64,000 bases of DNA from Kluyvera intermedia (GTDB lineage Bacteria; Pseudomonadota; Gammaproteobacteria; Enterobacterales; Enterobacteriaceae). Where the stretch lies: the NCBI RefSeq assembly GCF_034424175.1, contig NZ_CP139986.1, positions 2,294,001-2,358,000 of the forward strand, written 5' to 3'. Of the stretch, positions 7,945 to 15,081 are shown one piece after another. The first letter of the stretch is position 1, and each line of letters opens with the position of its first letter. The translations under genes were made by a program, and so were the position numbers. The notes under the pieces were generated by a model. It saw only the letters and a list, made by a program, of their open reading frames with translations. It was not told the DNA's origin and searched no databases.

Positions 7945-8685
7945 ATGAACTCTACTCTGACCTTACTGGCGGCAGGCAGCCTACGCCGCGCATTTATCCC
8001 ACTGCAAGCCCAATTTACCCAACGTACGGGGATCGCGGTTGAGATTGTTTTCGGCCCGGCTGGTTTGTTGCGCGAACGTATTGAACGTGGGGCCGCCTGC
8101 TCAGTGTTTGCCTCAGCAAACCATCAACATCCACACAGGTTATGTGAAACGGGGCGTGCGCACGGTCTGCAACCTTTTGCGCAAAACCAGCTGATTTTAA
8201 CGGTGAAAAATACGCCGCAAACGATGGGGAAGGATTGGTTGGGGTTACTGAGTGATGCCGCGCTGCGGCTGGGCACATCGACACCGCTATGCGACCCGTC
8301 CGGAGACTATACCTGGCAGCTCTTTGAGCGCCTTGATATCGACTATCCCGGCTTGGGGGCGTCCCTCAAGCAACGTGCGATACAACTGGTCGGTGGGCGC
8401 GATTCGTTGACGGTACCGCCTGGAGAAATCGCGAGTCGTTGGTTGATTCGACAAGGTCTGGCAGATTTGTTCATTGGGTATGCGCATTACGCCACTGCGT
8501 CGATGGGGGACACGGATATTCGCAACGTAACGATTCCACAACCGTGGAATATCCGCTGCGAATATTATTTGGCAATGCTGGATGAAAGCGACGCTGCTCG
8601 GCAATTTTGCCAGTTTATCCTCGCGGAGGAAGGGCAGCGCTGCCTGCGTGATGCTGGATTTCTCGCCGTTAGCGATCCAGTTTAA
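7945..8685 (+). CDS. ModA-like molybdate/tungstate-binding protein without signal peptide
   Basis: A 246-residue type II solute-binding protein of the ModA family: TLLAAGSLRRAF at the N-terminus, QRTGIAVEIVFGPAGLLRERI, then VFASANHQHPHRL, NQLILTV, LRLGTSTPLCDPSGDYTW, the GEIASRWLIRQGLADLFIGY segment and the C-terminal LAEEGQRCLRDAGF. ModA proteins are periplasmic, but this one starts directly in the mature domain; I see no signal sequence and none fits upstream of 7945. It is therefore probably cytoplasmic. It is convergent with, and overlaps by 17 bases, the last gene of a FecCD-type ABC operon that carries a ModE-box-like site. A role in molybdate sensing or handling is an inference. Confidence 0.7.
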   Translation: MNSTLTLLAAGSLRRAFIPLQAQFTQRTGIAVEIVFGPAGLLRERIERGAACSVFASANHQHPHRLCETGRAHGLQPFAQNQLILTVKNTPQTMGKDWLGLLSDAALRLGTSTPLCDPSGDYTWQLFERLDIDYPGLGASLKQRAIQLVGGRDSLTVPPGEIASRWLIRQGLADLFIGYAHYATASMGDTDIRNVTIPQPWNIRCEYYLAMLDESDAARQFCQFILAEEGQRCLRDAGFLAVSDPV

Positions 8686-9418
8686 ATAGCGGCGTCACCA
8701 CCGCCGTAGGGTAATCCTCTAGTTGGATTTTACGCACTACTACGCCGTAAGCTCGCTGCAGATTATCCTCTTGCACAATCTCCGCCGTTGTTCCTGCCAG
8801 CCACTGCCCGTTGGGTAACAGCAGCAACGTATGGCTGGCAACCTGCAGCGCATGAGTAGGGTCGTGGGTAGTGAACATCACCGTACGCGACTGGAGATGT
8901 GCAAGATTGCTGATGAGCTGCAATACCGTTTGCTGATTGCCTAAATCCAGCGCCGAGCAAGGTTCATCCAGCAAAATGTTTTGACTGGCGCTGACCAGTG
9001 CCCGGGCGATCATCACCAGTTGCTGCTGCCCACCGGAAAGGGTGCTGAACAGCGTATCGGCAAGTGGTGTAATGTTCAGCAATGCTAATGCATTCAATAC
9101 CTGCCGCTCATCTTCTTCCTGCGGCTGTGAGAAAAGGGCGATGTGACGCGCGCGGCCCATTAAGACCACTTCTTTGACTCGCCATGCAAAAGCAGGGTGA
9201 AACGACTGAGGCACGATGCCCGTGCCGCCCGAGACGGTGATTTCACCGGCAAGTGGCGGAAGAATGCCGGTTATCGTATCTAAAAGCGTACTTTTCCCGC
9301 GTCCGTTCGCACCCAGCACGGCCCAGACCTCACCGGGTTGACAGTGAAGGCTTAACGCCGCGAATAACGCTTTTTTATGCCCGTACTCCAGATTTGAGAG
9401 CGTTAACGTCGGGGTCAT
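8669..9418 (-). CDS. ABC transporter ATP-binding protein, FecE/MolC type
   Basis: A 249-residue ATPase with Walker A (GANGRGKST, residues about 33-41), Q-loop (GIVPQSFHPAF), signature LSGGQQQLVMIARAL, Walker B ILLDEPCSALDLGNQ and the switch His (TTHDPTHAL). This is the branch that serves FecCD permeases (iron-siderophore, vitamin B12, and MolBCA molybdate importers). Its ATG overlaps the permease stop by four bases (ATGA), so the two are translationally coupled. With the permease and binding protein it forms a complete importer. The ModE-like site upstream favours molybdate or tungstate over iron. Confidence 0.85.
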   Translation of the reverse strand: MTPTLTLSNLEYGHKKALFAALSLHCQPGEVWAVLGANGRGKSTLLDTITGILPPLAGEITVSGGTGIVPQSFHPAFAWRVKEVVLMGRARHIALFSQPQEEDERQVLNALALLNITPLADTLFSTLSGGQQQLVMIARALVSASQNILLDEPCSALDLGNQQTVLQLISNLAHLQSRTVMFTTHDPTHALQVASHTLLLLPNGQWLAGTTAEIVQEDNLQRAYGVVVRKIQLEDYPTAVVTPLFKLDR

Positions 9419-10422
9419 TTCAGCATTCCTTTACGGCTTGCGCGTACCAGCATGATGGCAAAGATAGGGGCACCAACCAGCGCGGTGATGATCCCAATCG
9501 GAATTTCGGCGGCGGTCAGGGTACGGGCAAGATCGTCAACCAGAACCATAAAGCTTGCCCCTAGCCAGAATGCGCAGGGGAGTAAGCGGCGATGATCGGC
9601 CCCCGTTAGCATGCGCGCCAAATGCGGGATCACCAGCCCCACCCACGCAATACTGCCGCTAACAGACACCTGCGCGGCAACCAGCAGCGCGCAGCATAGC
9701 AGTACTCCGCGACGTAATGCGGTCACCTGGACACCCAATGCGCGCGCATCTTTATCATCAAGCGACAGCAGATTGATACGCCAGCGCAGCTTATAAAGTA
9801 CCAGTGCGGCGATCGCGACAGGGAGTGCCAGCAGCAGGACTTTCGTCCAGTTAGCTGTTGCAAAGCTACCCAACAGCCAGAATACGATATTCGGTAAGAC
9901 CTCCTCGGTGTCAGCCATGTACTGCATCAAGCTCACCAGCGCTGCAAAAAAACCGCTGAGAATAATCCCCGCGAGAATCAGCACCAGCGTGCTTTCACGC
10001 TTTTGCAATGCCGCCAACAAATAGACCAACGTCAGCGCCAGCAAACCGAAGAAAAAGGTGGTGCCCATCATCATCGGCATACTCAGGCCCAGCAGGATTG
10101 CCAGCGTGCCCCCAAATGCGGAACCTGAGGTGACGCCGATAATATGCGGATCAACAAGGGGATTCTGGAAAACGCCCTGAAACGTCGCGCCGCACAGTCC
10201 CAATGCGCCGCCGGCCAGCAGCGCCATCAGAATGCGCGGCAGGCGAACGGACCAGACAATCTGGTGTGCAATATCGGCGGTACGGTGTGGATGGGTAAGC
10301 TGGGCCAATACGTCGCCAATTGACAAACCGTACTGCCCAAAGCATAGCGATACCACCGCGACCAGTAGGGCGAGTAACATCAACCCACCCTGAACCGTTT
10401 TAGGATGACTACTGATGTGCAT
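9415..10422 (-). CDS. ABC transporter permease, FecCD/MolB type
   Basis: A 335-residue inner-membrane permease with about ten helices. Family landmarks are VWSVRLPRILMALLAGGALGLCGATFQ near the N-terminus, FQNPLVDPHIIGVTSGSAFGG, and the C-terminal SGSIAWVGLVIPHLARMLTGADHRRLLP. The start at 10422 (MHISSHPKTVQGG) overlaps the end of the binding-protein gene by 14 bases; the longer frame to 10536 runs through that gene and is not credible. It is the second gene of the operon. Confidence 0.85.
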   Translation of the reverse strand: MHISSHPKTVQGGLMLLALLVAVVSLCFGQYGLSIGDVLAQLTHPHRTADIAHQIVWSVRLPRILMALLAGGALGLCGATFQGVFQNPLVDPHIIGVTSGSAFGGTLAILLGLSMPMMMGTTFFFGLLALTLVYLLAALQKRESTLVLILAGIILSGFFAALVSLMQYMADTEEVLPNIVFWLLGSFATANWTKVLLLALPVAIAALVLYKLRWRINLLSLDDKDARALGVQVTALRRGVLLCCALLVAAQVSVSGSIAWVGLVIPHLARMLTGADHRRLLPCAFWLGASFMVLVDDLARTLTAAEIPIGIITALVGAPIFAIMLVRASRKGMLK

Positions 10423-11476
10423 TTGCGTGCCAATCGGTGCGATAGAAACGGTGATAGTAATCCTGTGCCTGCGCGTCGACATCGACGTTTTTATAGCGTT
10501 CCGGGTAGAGCTTTTTCGCCATCCACAGCTCGCCAATCGCCAGCGCTTCTGGCATTGGATAACCCCATGCCTTAGCGTATTCCGGCATCAACCAGACGCG
10601 ATGATGTTTAACCGCATCAATGCCTTGCCACTGTGGATCCGTGGTGATTTGCTTCACGACATCCGGATAGCGATCCTGGACAAAAATTACCTGCGGGTTC
10701 CATTGCAGCACCTGTTCCAAAGACACCTGGCGCGCGCCTTTCACCGTGGCGGCCGCGACATTTATCGCACCGGCATGCTGCATCATCAGACCGGTATTTT
10801 TACCTGAACCGTAGGTATTGAGATCCGGGTTTGCCATATACACGCGTACTTTTTCGGTTGGTGGAATTGCAGCAACCGGCGCGTTAGATTTCGCACGGGC
10901 GGAAAAAGTGTAGTCAATCAACGCATTCGCTTCGTTTTTGCGGTTAACCACTTCGCCAATCAGGCGGATTCCTTGCTTAAGTCCTTCGTTATAGGCGCGC
11001 TCTTCATCGCCCATTGATGGGTTCATCTTGTTCTTTTCACCCACGGCATCATCGCGCAGCGATATCGCCACCACCGGGATCCCCGCATTTTGAATCTGCT
11101 GAATCATCTCTGTGGGGGCATAGTTCGCGACAAAAACCACCTGTGGGTGCAGCGCCAGCAGGCTCTCAATATGGGCCTGGGTCAGGTCACCGGGCATCGG
11201 CATTTTTTCAATCGCGGGCATAAAACGGGCGAAATTTGGACCAAGCTGTTTTTTCCAGCTACTTAGTACGCCGACAATATCGTCAGCCGCATTGAGCTGA
11301 ACAAGAAGATTCAACGTCTGATGCTGGAGGACAACTACGCGGTTAACGGTATCGGGTACGGTAACCTGACGGCCAAGCTGGTCGGTGACGATACGCTCGG
11401 CTTGCGCAGGCGCGGCGGCGGTTAGACTGGCGCATACCAGCGCCAGACTCAGGAGGAAGCGGGGTAATGTGGACAT
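10409..11476 (-). CDS. ABC transporter periplasmic binding protein, BtuF/MolA type
   Basis: A 355-residue class III binding protein. The signal peptide is MSTLPRFLLSLALVCASLTAAAPAQA, cleaved before ERIVTDQLGR. It then has the Peripla_BP_2 pattern: VTVPDTVNRVVVLQHQTLNL, a two-lobe fold around a long helix, HPQVVFVANYAP, and the C-terminal HRVWLMPEYAKAWGYPMPEAL. First gene of the operon, with translation starting at 11476. The family binds siderophores, cobalamin or oxyanions. Given the ModE-like site 27 bases upstream and the ModA-like neighbour, molybdate/tungstate is the best guess. An iron-chelate substrate remains possible. Confidence 0.8.
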   Translation of the reverse strand: MSTLPRFLLSLALVCASLTAAAPAQAERIVTDQLGRQVTVPDTVNRVVVLQHQTLNLLVQLNAADDIVGVLSSWKKQLGPNFARFMPAIEKMPMPGDLTQAHIESLLALHPQVVFVANYAPTEMIQQIQNAGIPVVAISLRDDAVGEKNKMNPSMGDEERAYNEGLKQGIRLIGEVVNRKNEANALIDYTFSARAKSNAPVAAIPPTEKVRVYMANPDLNTYGSGKNTGLMMQHAGAINVAAATVKGARQVSLEQVLQWNPQVIFVQDRYPDVVKQITTDPQWQGIDAVKHHRVWLMPEYAKAWGYPMPEALAIGELWMAKKLYPERYKNVDVDAQAQDYYHRFYRTDWHANAHQ

Positions 11477-11502
11477 CAGATACTCAATCAGGAGTGAATA
11501 AA

Positions 11503-11526
11503 CGATGTGTATTTGATTATATAACG
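11503..11526 (-). promoter_or_regulatory. ModE-box-like operator overlapping a -10 element
   Basis: On the minus strand CGTTATAT-N8-ACACATCG matches the E. coli modA operator as I recall it (CGTTATAT-N8-ACATAACG) in spacing and in 14 of 16 arm positions. A TATAAT hexamer (11517-11522) lies inside it, so bound ModE would block the promoter. It sits 27 bases before the binding-protein start. Confidence 0.6.
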
Positions 11527-11591
11527 AAAGCAAATGCAAATCGTCTGAGGCAATTACCCCTAATTTTCTACGGCGAGCCCTCCAGCAAACG

Positions 11592-11620
11592 AAAAAGGCC
11601 GCAGAGTTGCTCCTGCGGCC
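11592..11620 (-). terminator. ldr mRNA terminator
   Basis: On the minus strand GGCCGCAGGAGCAACTCTGCGGCC is followed by TTTTTCG, a standard rho-independent terminator 48 bases after the Ldr stop codon. Confidence 0.85.
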
Positions 11621-11667
11621 CGGTTCGGGCGCATGCTGCCATTGCGGCGGCCTTGACGCCCGGGCAT

Positions 11668-11775
11668 TTACTTCCGGTTATGCCACCAGCCCAAAATCAG
11701 ACCAGTGAGCACGCTGACGATGAGCGGAGCGCCCAGATCGTGCCAGAACATAAATACCCATTGCATTAGCGTCAT
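11668..11775 (-). CDS. ldrD: Small toxic membrane peptide, Ldr family (type I toxin)
   Basis: A 35-residue frame below most gene-caller limits. It reads MTLMQWVFMFWHDLGAP, then LIVSVLTGLILGWWHNRK. It is clearly an Ldr (long direct repeat) toxin: same length, the FWHDLxAPI-like N-terminal part, one transmembrane segment and the WWxNRK end. Ldr peptides insert in the inner membrane and depolarise the cell when overproduced. The start has AGGAT upstream. Upstream on the opposite strand lies the matching antisense RNA gene. E. coli has several copies (ldrA-D); the symbol is by family and not by proven orthology. Confidence 0.9.
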   Translation of the reverse strand: MTLMQWVFMFWHDLGAPLIVSVLTGLILGWWHNRK

Positions 11776-11825
11776 ACCGCCATCCTGATTGCAATGGCAA
11801 CGGTTCGCGGCTATTCTTAACTTGT

Positions 11826-11892
11826 CGAAGGTCAAGTTAGCCCCCGTTATGTTGCCAGGTTTTTACCGAACAACGTGCGGGGGTTTTCTCTT
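11826..11892 (+). ncRNA. rdlD: Rdl antisense RNA (antitoxin of ldr)
   Basis: The plus-strand segment AAGTTAGCCCCCGTTATGTTG, then a loop, then CAACGTGCGGGGGTTTTCTC, matches the E. coli Rdl RNAs as I remember them (AGCCCCCGTGNTGTTG with CAACGTGNGGGGGTTTTCTC). It ends in a GC stem and T run, like a terminator. It is antisense to the ldr mRNA leader, about 50-115 bases upstream of the Ldr start codon. The 5' end is approximate. The remaining DNA to 12148 should be the long ldr leader and promoter plus the hydrolase promoter; no gene seen. Confidence 0.8.
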
Positions 11893-12148
11893 TCCAGCAA
11901 CAGCTGCCGCCGGGGATCAAGCCCCCGCAACATTGCGCCTCTCCCGACAATCGGGATTGAGAGGATCCTATAGCACAAGGAACGGGCTCGGCAATCGCTG
12001 AATACTGTTTGTATATCCATGTATCTGCTTTTCAGAATTTGACCCAGCTGCAGACAGCGGATAATCAAATAAAATCTATTCATTACCATTCGCCTTCAAC
12101 CCTCTGTATCTGCTTAACTGAACGTCTTCCCACCCGTAGAGTATTTTT

Positions 12149-13054
12149 ATGGATCGTCGACAGTTTCTTATTCGTTTCACCGCACTGGCATTAGCTGCAA
12201 AGTCCGGTTTAGTCCAGTCGTCCTCATCGCAAAAAATGCCTTACACATTGTCGTTGTGGACGAGTACGCCCCCCGGTGGCGGTGGGCCTGTCGGCGAGAT
12301 GCGCGTGAGCGCAAAGGGAGCACAAAGTCATATCGCCATACCGTATCTCACGGTCCTTGAACCATTATCGCCAAAGGGCCATGGGGTGTTGATCGCAGCG
12401 GGAGGGGGATATAAACGCATCGAAATGGAGATGGAAGCCTGGCCAGCAGCATACTGGCTGGTCGAAAGGGGATTTACGGCTTATATGCTTAGCTACCGCC
12501 TGCCGGGAGAAAACTGGCATGACGGGAATTTGGTTGCGTTGCAGGACGCACAACGCGCGCTGAGAATAGTACGTGAGCGTGAAAAACAGGTCAGCGTGCT
12601 TGGGTTCTCTGCGGGAGGACATTTGCTGGGAATGGCAGCGACGCGGGCGGATTATCGTAGCTATCCCATCCACGATGCGATTGACGAACGGCCTGCGCAC
12701 GCCGACCGTGCCGCATTGATTTACCCCATCATCACGCTGGAGAAACCCTACAACCACAGCTCAACGCATAAAATTCTGGTGGGAAATACGGCAACGGATG
12801 TGCAGAACGCGGCATGGTCAGTACAAAATTATGTCACTGACCAAACGCCGCCAATGTTTCTGGTTCAGGCTGAAAACGATACGGTGTCCGATCCGCACAA
12901 TACGCTAATCATGCAGGCCGCCTGCGTTAAAGCACGCGTTCCGGTTACCTTGTACCGCTATCCTAATGGTGGACATGGTTTTGCCATGGGCCGACCCGGC
13001 ACACAAACAACGCAATGGCCTGCCCATTACCTAAGATGGTTATCGCTCTCGTAG
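12149..13054 (+). CDS. Alpha/beta hydrolase, esterase-lipase type, exported
   Basis: A 301-residue protein. The N-terminus MDRRQFLIRFTALALAAKSG resembles a Tat-type signal with a twin Arg before a hydrophobic stretch, so periplasmic location is likely. The hydrolase core has AAGGGYKRIEMEMEAWPAAYW (oxyanion-side GGG), the nucleophile elbow GFSAGG (Ser), an acid in QAENDTVSD and the histidine in PNGGHGFAMG. This is the same class as acetyl-xylan-esterase-like and BD-FAE hydrolases. It is unlinked to an obvious pathway. A decayed relative lies at 37290-37842. Substrate unknown. Confidence 0.8.
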   Translation: MDRRQFLIRFTALALAAKSGLVQSSSSQKMPYTLSLWTSTPPGGGGPVGEMRVSAKGAQSHIAIPYLTVLEPLSPKGHGVLIAAGGGYKRIEMEMEAWPAAYWLVERGFTAYMLSYRLPGENWHDGNLVALQDAQRALRIVREREKQVSVLGFSAGGHLLGMAATRADYRSYPIHDAIDERPAHADRAALIYPIITLEKPYNHSSTHKILVGNTATDVQNAAWSVQNYVTDQTPPMFLVQAENDTVSDPHNTLIMQAACVKARVPVTLYRYPNGGHGFAMGRPGTQTTQWPAHYLRWLSLS

Positions 13055-13082
13055 CTCGGCCAAGCGCAGCGCCGCCGGGTTT
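13051..13082. repeat. REP-like palindromic element
   Basis: GTAGCTCGGCCAAGCGCAGCGCCGCCGGGTTTA-type palindrome, the inverse of the elements at 25150-25178 and 55306-55340. It overlaps the stop codon of the hydrolase. Confidence 0.75.
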
Positions 13083-13374
13083 ACTCCGCCTCTACAGGCG
13101 TCAAATAATCCAGTCTTAAAGGCTCTGCCAGCAAACTGTCCATCTGTCCGATAAAGGTCTGAAAATAGGGCAGGGAAATATGCTCTTCCAGCGCCGCCTG
13201 ATCGCGCCATGACTCTCGCATATAGAATACTTCTGGCTCGTCGCGTAACTGAAACAGCGTGTAGTCGGTATTACCCGGCTCCTGACGTGTAGGCAATATC
13301 AGCGCTTTGAGCGCTTCACGTAATTCATCCACTTTTCCCGTTTTCGCTTTTAAGACGGCAATAATTGAAATCAT
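13081..13374 (-). CDS. Antibiotic biosynthesis monooxygenase (ABM) domain protein, YgiN-like
   Basis: A 97-residue dimeric ferredoxin-like protein: MISIIAVLKAKTGKVDELRE, then TRQEPGNTDYTLFQ, EVFYMRESWRDQAALEEHI and PYFQTFI. Such proteins act on quinols or small reactive substrates without cofactors; E. coli YgiN is the nearest known relative in type. The start at 13374 is chosen because it begins the domain and follows directly on the reductase stop at 13376. The two genes are thus a tight pair, consistent with quinone or electrophile metabolism. Confidence 0.8.
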   Translation of the reverse strand: MISIIAVLKAKTGKVDELREALKALILPTRQEPGNTDYTLFQLRDEPEVFYMRESWRDQAALEEHISLPYFQTFIGQMDSLLAEPLRLDYLTPVEAE

Positions 13375-13375
13375 C

Positions 13376-14383
13376 TTAAAATCCCTCCAGCACAATTTTC
13401 CCAACAGCGCGGCCCGTTTCCAGCTGTGCATGCGCCCTTTGTAAATTCACGGCATTGATGACCCCGTAATGTTGGCCCAACGTGGTCTCGAGGGTTTGAT
13501 TATCAATTAGCGTTGCCACTTCACTCAAAAGGCGATGCTGAGCGCTGATATCGCGGGTTTCAAACATCGAGCGAGTGAACATAAATTCCCAGTGCAGCGA
13601 AATACTTTTCAGCTTCAGCGGCACCACGTCCAGGCTTTGCGGATCGTCAATGAGCGCCAGTTTCCCCTGTGGCGCGAGGGCGGTAATAAGTTGAAGATAA
13701 TGCCCCTCGGTATTGTTCAGGCTGGCAACATGCGTCACTTCATTAATGCCAATACGCGCCAGCTCTTCGGTAAGCGGTTTATTGTGGTCGATAACGTGAT
13801 GCGCCCCCGCTTCGCGTACCCACTTCTGGCTTTCGGGGCGAGACGCGGTGCCGATAACCGTCATTTTCGTCAACTTGCTCGCCAGTTGCGTCAGGATAGA
13901 ACCGACGCCACCTGCAGCACCGACGATAAGTAAAGTATCGCCAGCATTTCCATCGCGCTGAACGCCCAGACGATCGAACAGCAGCTCCCAGGCGGTGATC
14001 GCGGTGAGCGGTAACGCCGCCGCTGAGGCGTTATCCAGCGTCCGTGGCTTCAGTGCGACGATGCGCTCATCTACAAGCTGAAACTCACTGTTGCTGCCTG
14101 GACGGCCTAGCGCACCGGCGTACCAAACTTCATCTCCAGGTGTAAATAACGTGACGTTGTCACCAGTGGCTTTGACGACGCCAACCGCATCCCAGCCCAG
14201 AATGCGTGGGGTATCCGAGGAGAATCCGGCGCGGACTTTGGTGTCAACTGGGTTAACGGAAACAGCTTTAATTTCAACCAAAATATCGTGGCCTTGCGCT
14301 TGTGGGACGGGCAACTCAATCGCGGTAATAAACGGAATGTTGCTGCCTTCGGTGGCGGCGCGGGTAATAGCAAATGCTTTCAT
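13376..14383 (-). CDS. Zinc-type alcohol dehydrogenase-like / quinone oxidoreductase family protein
   Basis: A 335-residue medium-chain reductase of the QOR/zeta-crystallin side: a GroES-like N-terminal domain (VEIKAVSVNPVDTKVRAG, ILGWDAVGVV) and an NADPH-binding Rossmann domain with IVGAAGGVGSILTQLA. The zinc ligands of true alcohol dehydrogenases are absent, as expected for quinone or enone reductases. It is the first gene of a two-gene operon with the ABM protein. A perfect inverted repeat (14391-14414) overlaps its ribosome binding site, hinting at induced expression. No specific substrate can be assigned. Confidence 0.8.
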   Translation of the reverse strand: MKAFAITRAATEGSNIPFITAIELPVPQAQGHDILVEIKAVSVNPVDTKVRAGFSSDTPRILGWDAVGVVKATGDNVTLFTPGDEVWYAGALGRPGSNSEFQLVDERIVALKPRTLDNASAAALPLTAITAWELLFDRLGVQRDGNAGDTLLIVGAAGGVGSILTQLASKLTKMTVIGTASRPESQKWVREAGAHHVIDHNKPLTEELARIGINEVTHVASLNNTEGHYLQLITALAPQGKLALIDDPQSLDVVPLKLKSISLHWEFMFTRSMFETRDISAQHRLLSEVATLIDNQTLETTLGQHYGVINAVNLQRAHAQLETGRAVGKIVLEGF

Positions 14384-14390
14384 GGTATCT

Positions 14391-14414
14391 CCGGGTATTG
14401 TCTGGAATACCCGG
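14391..14414. promoter_or_regulatory. Perfect inverted repeat over the reductase ribosome binding site
   Basis: CCGGGTATT (14391-14399) and AATACCCGG (14406-14414) are separated by six bases and lie 8-31 bases before the start codon. On the minus strand GGAG of the second arm is the ribosome binding site. It could be a repressor operator or an RNA hairpin that hides the site. Confidence 0.6.
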
Positions 14415-15081
14415 ATGGTAGGCGTAAGCGGAGAGGGGAAAAATAGGGCGCTGACGATAAGTCTTATACGTAAATCACGAAAATCCCGTTAATCATCGGT
14501 GTTCATAAACGCTCCTTTTTCTGGGTAGGCGGTATTGTGCCGCTGCTGTTGGTGCCACTATTTATCGTAACTTCGTAATAATAGTTCTAATGAATTAACC
14601 CTCTTCAACAATACACTTCTCCAGATGTGAACTCCTCTCCCGTTTTAATGATTTTATAAACCATTAAAACAATATATGTTTTATATGTGTATAAATAGCA
14701 TCGTATATATAGATTGTGGCAATGATTTTTAAAATACTTTTGGATCGATAAAGAGAAGCGTATTCTTTGCAGCGGGATAATATTTTCTTATCGGTTCTGA
14801 GGTTTTAAATATTCATTCGTTCAATAACTATAGCCAAATAAACTATTGATTTTATGTGTTGAGTGGATTCACCTTCCAGATTATGGGTTTTTATTATTGG
14901 TATCAGATAGTTATTGATGTCGTTTTGAACGATTGACTTATCCGGCACACCTCAATTCAAGATAACAAGAGAGGCTGGTGGGGCTACCAGCCTCAGCGGT
15001 AGCGTGCTCGATGCAATAATACTGCCCATTTATATTCATATTATATGGAAATATGTTTTCCAACAATTCACGAGGTTATTA
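14415..15081. other. AT-rich intergenic region upstream of the Rhs/VgrG island
   Basis: About 670 bases without a credible gene. It is clearly richer in A+T than the flanks between 14580 and 14930, as expected for an island boundary. Near the end, GAGGCTGGT (14971-14979) and ACCAGCCTC (14986-14994) form a 9-bp hairpin without a T run. Promoter elements for vgrG must lie here, but I cannot place them. Confidence 0.6.

Noticed and set aside
12003..12025. Possible LexA box (CTGTTTGTATATCCATG)
   Set aside because: Only the left half CTGT is present; the right half ACAG is missing at the needed spacing.
11847..12089. 80-codon minus-strand frame upstream of ldr
   Set aside because: It lies in the ldr leader opposite Rdl; no conserved protein is recognisable, and Ldr leaders are known to be long and untranslated.
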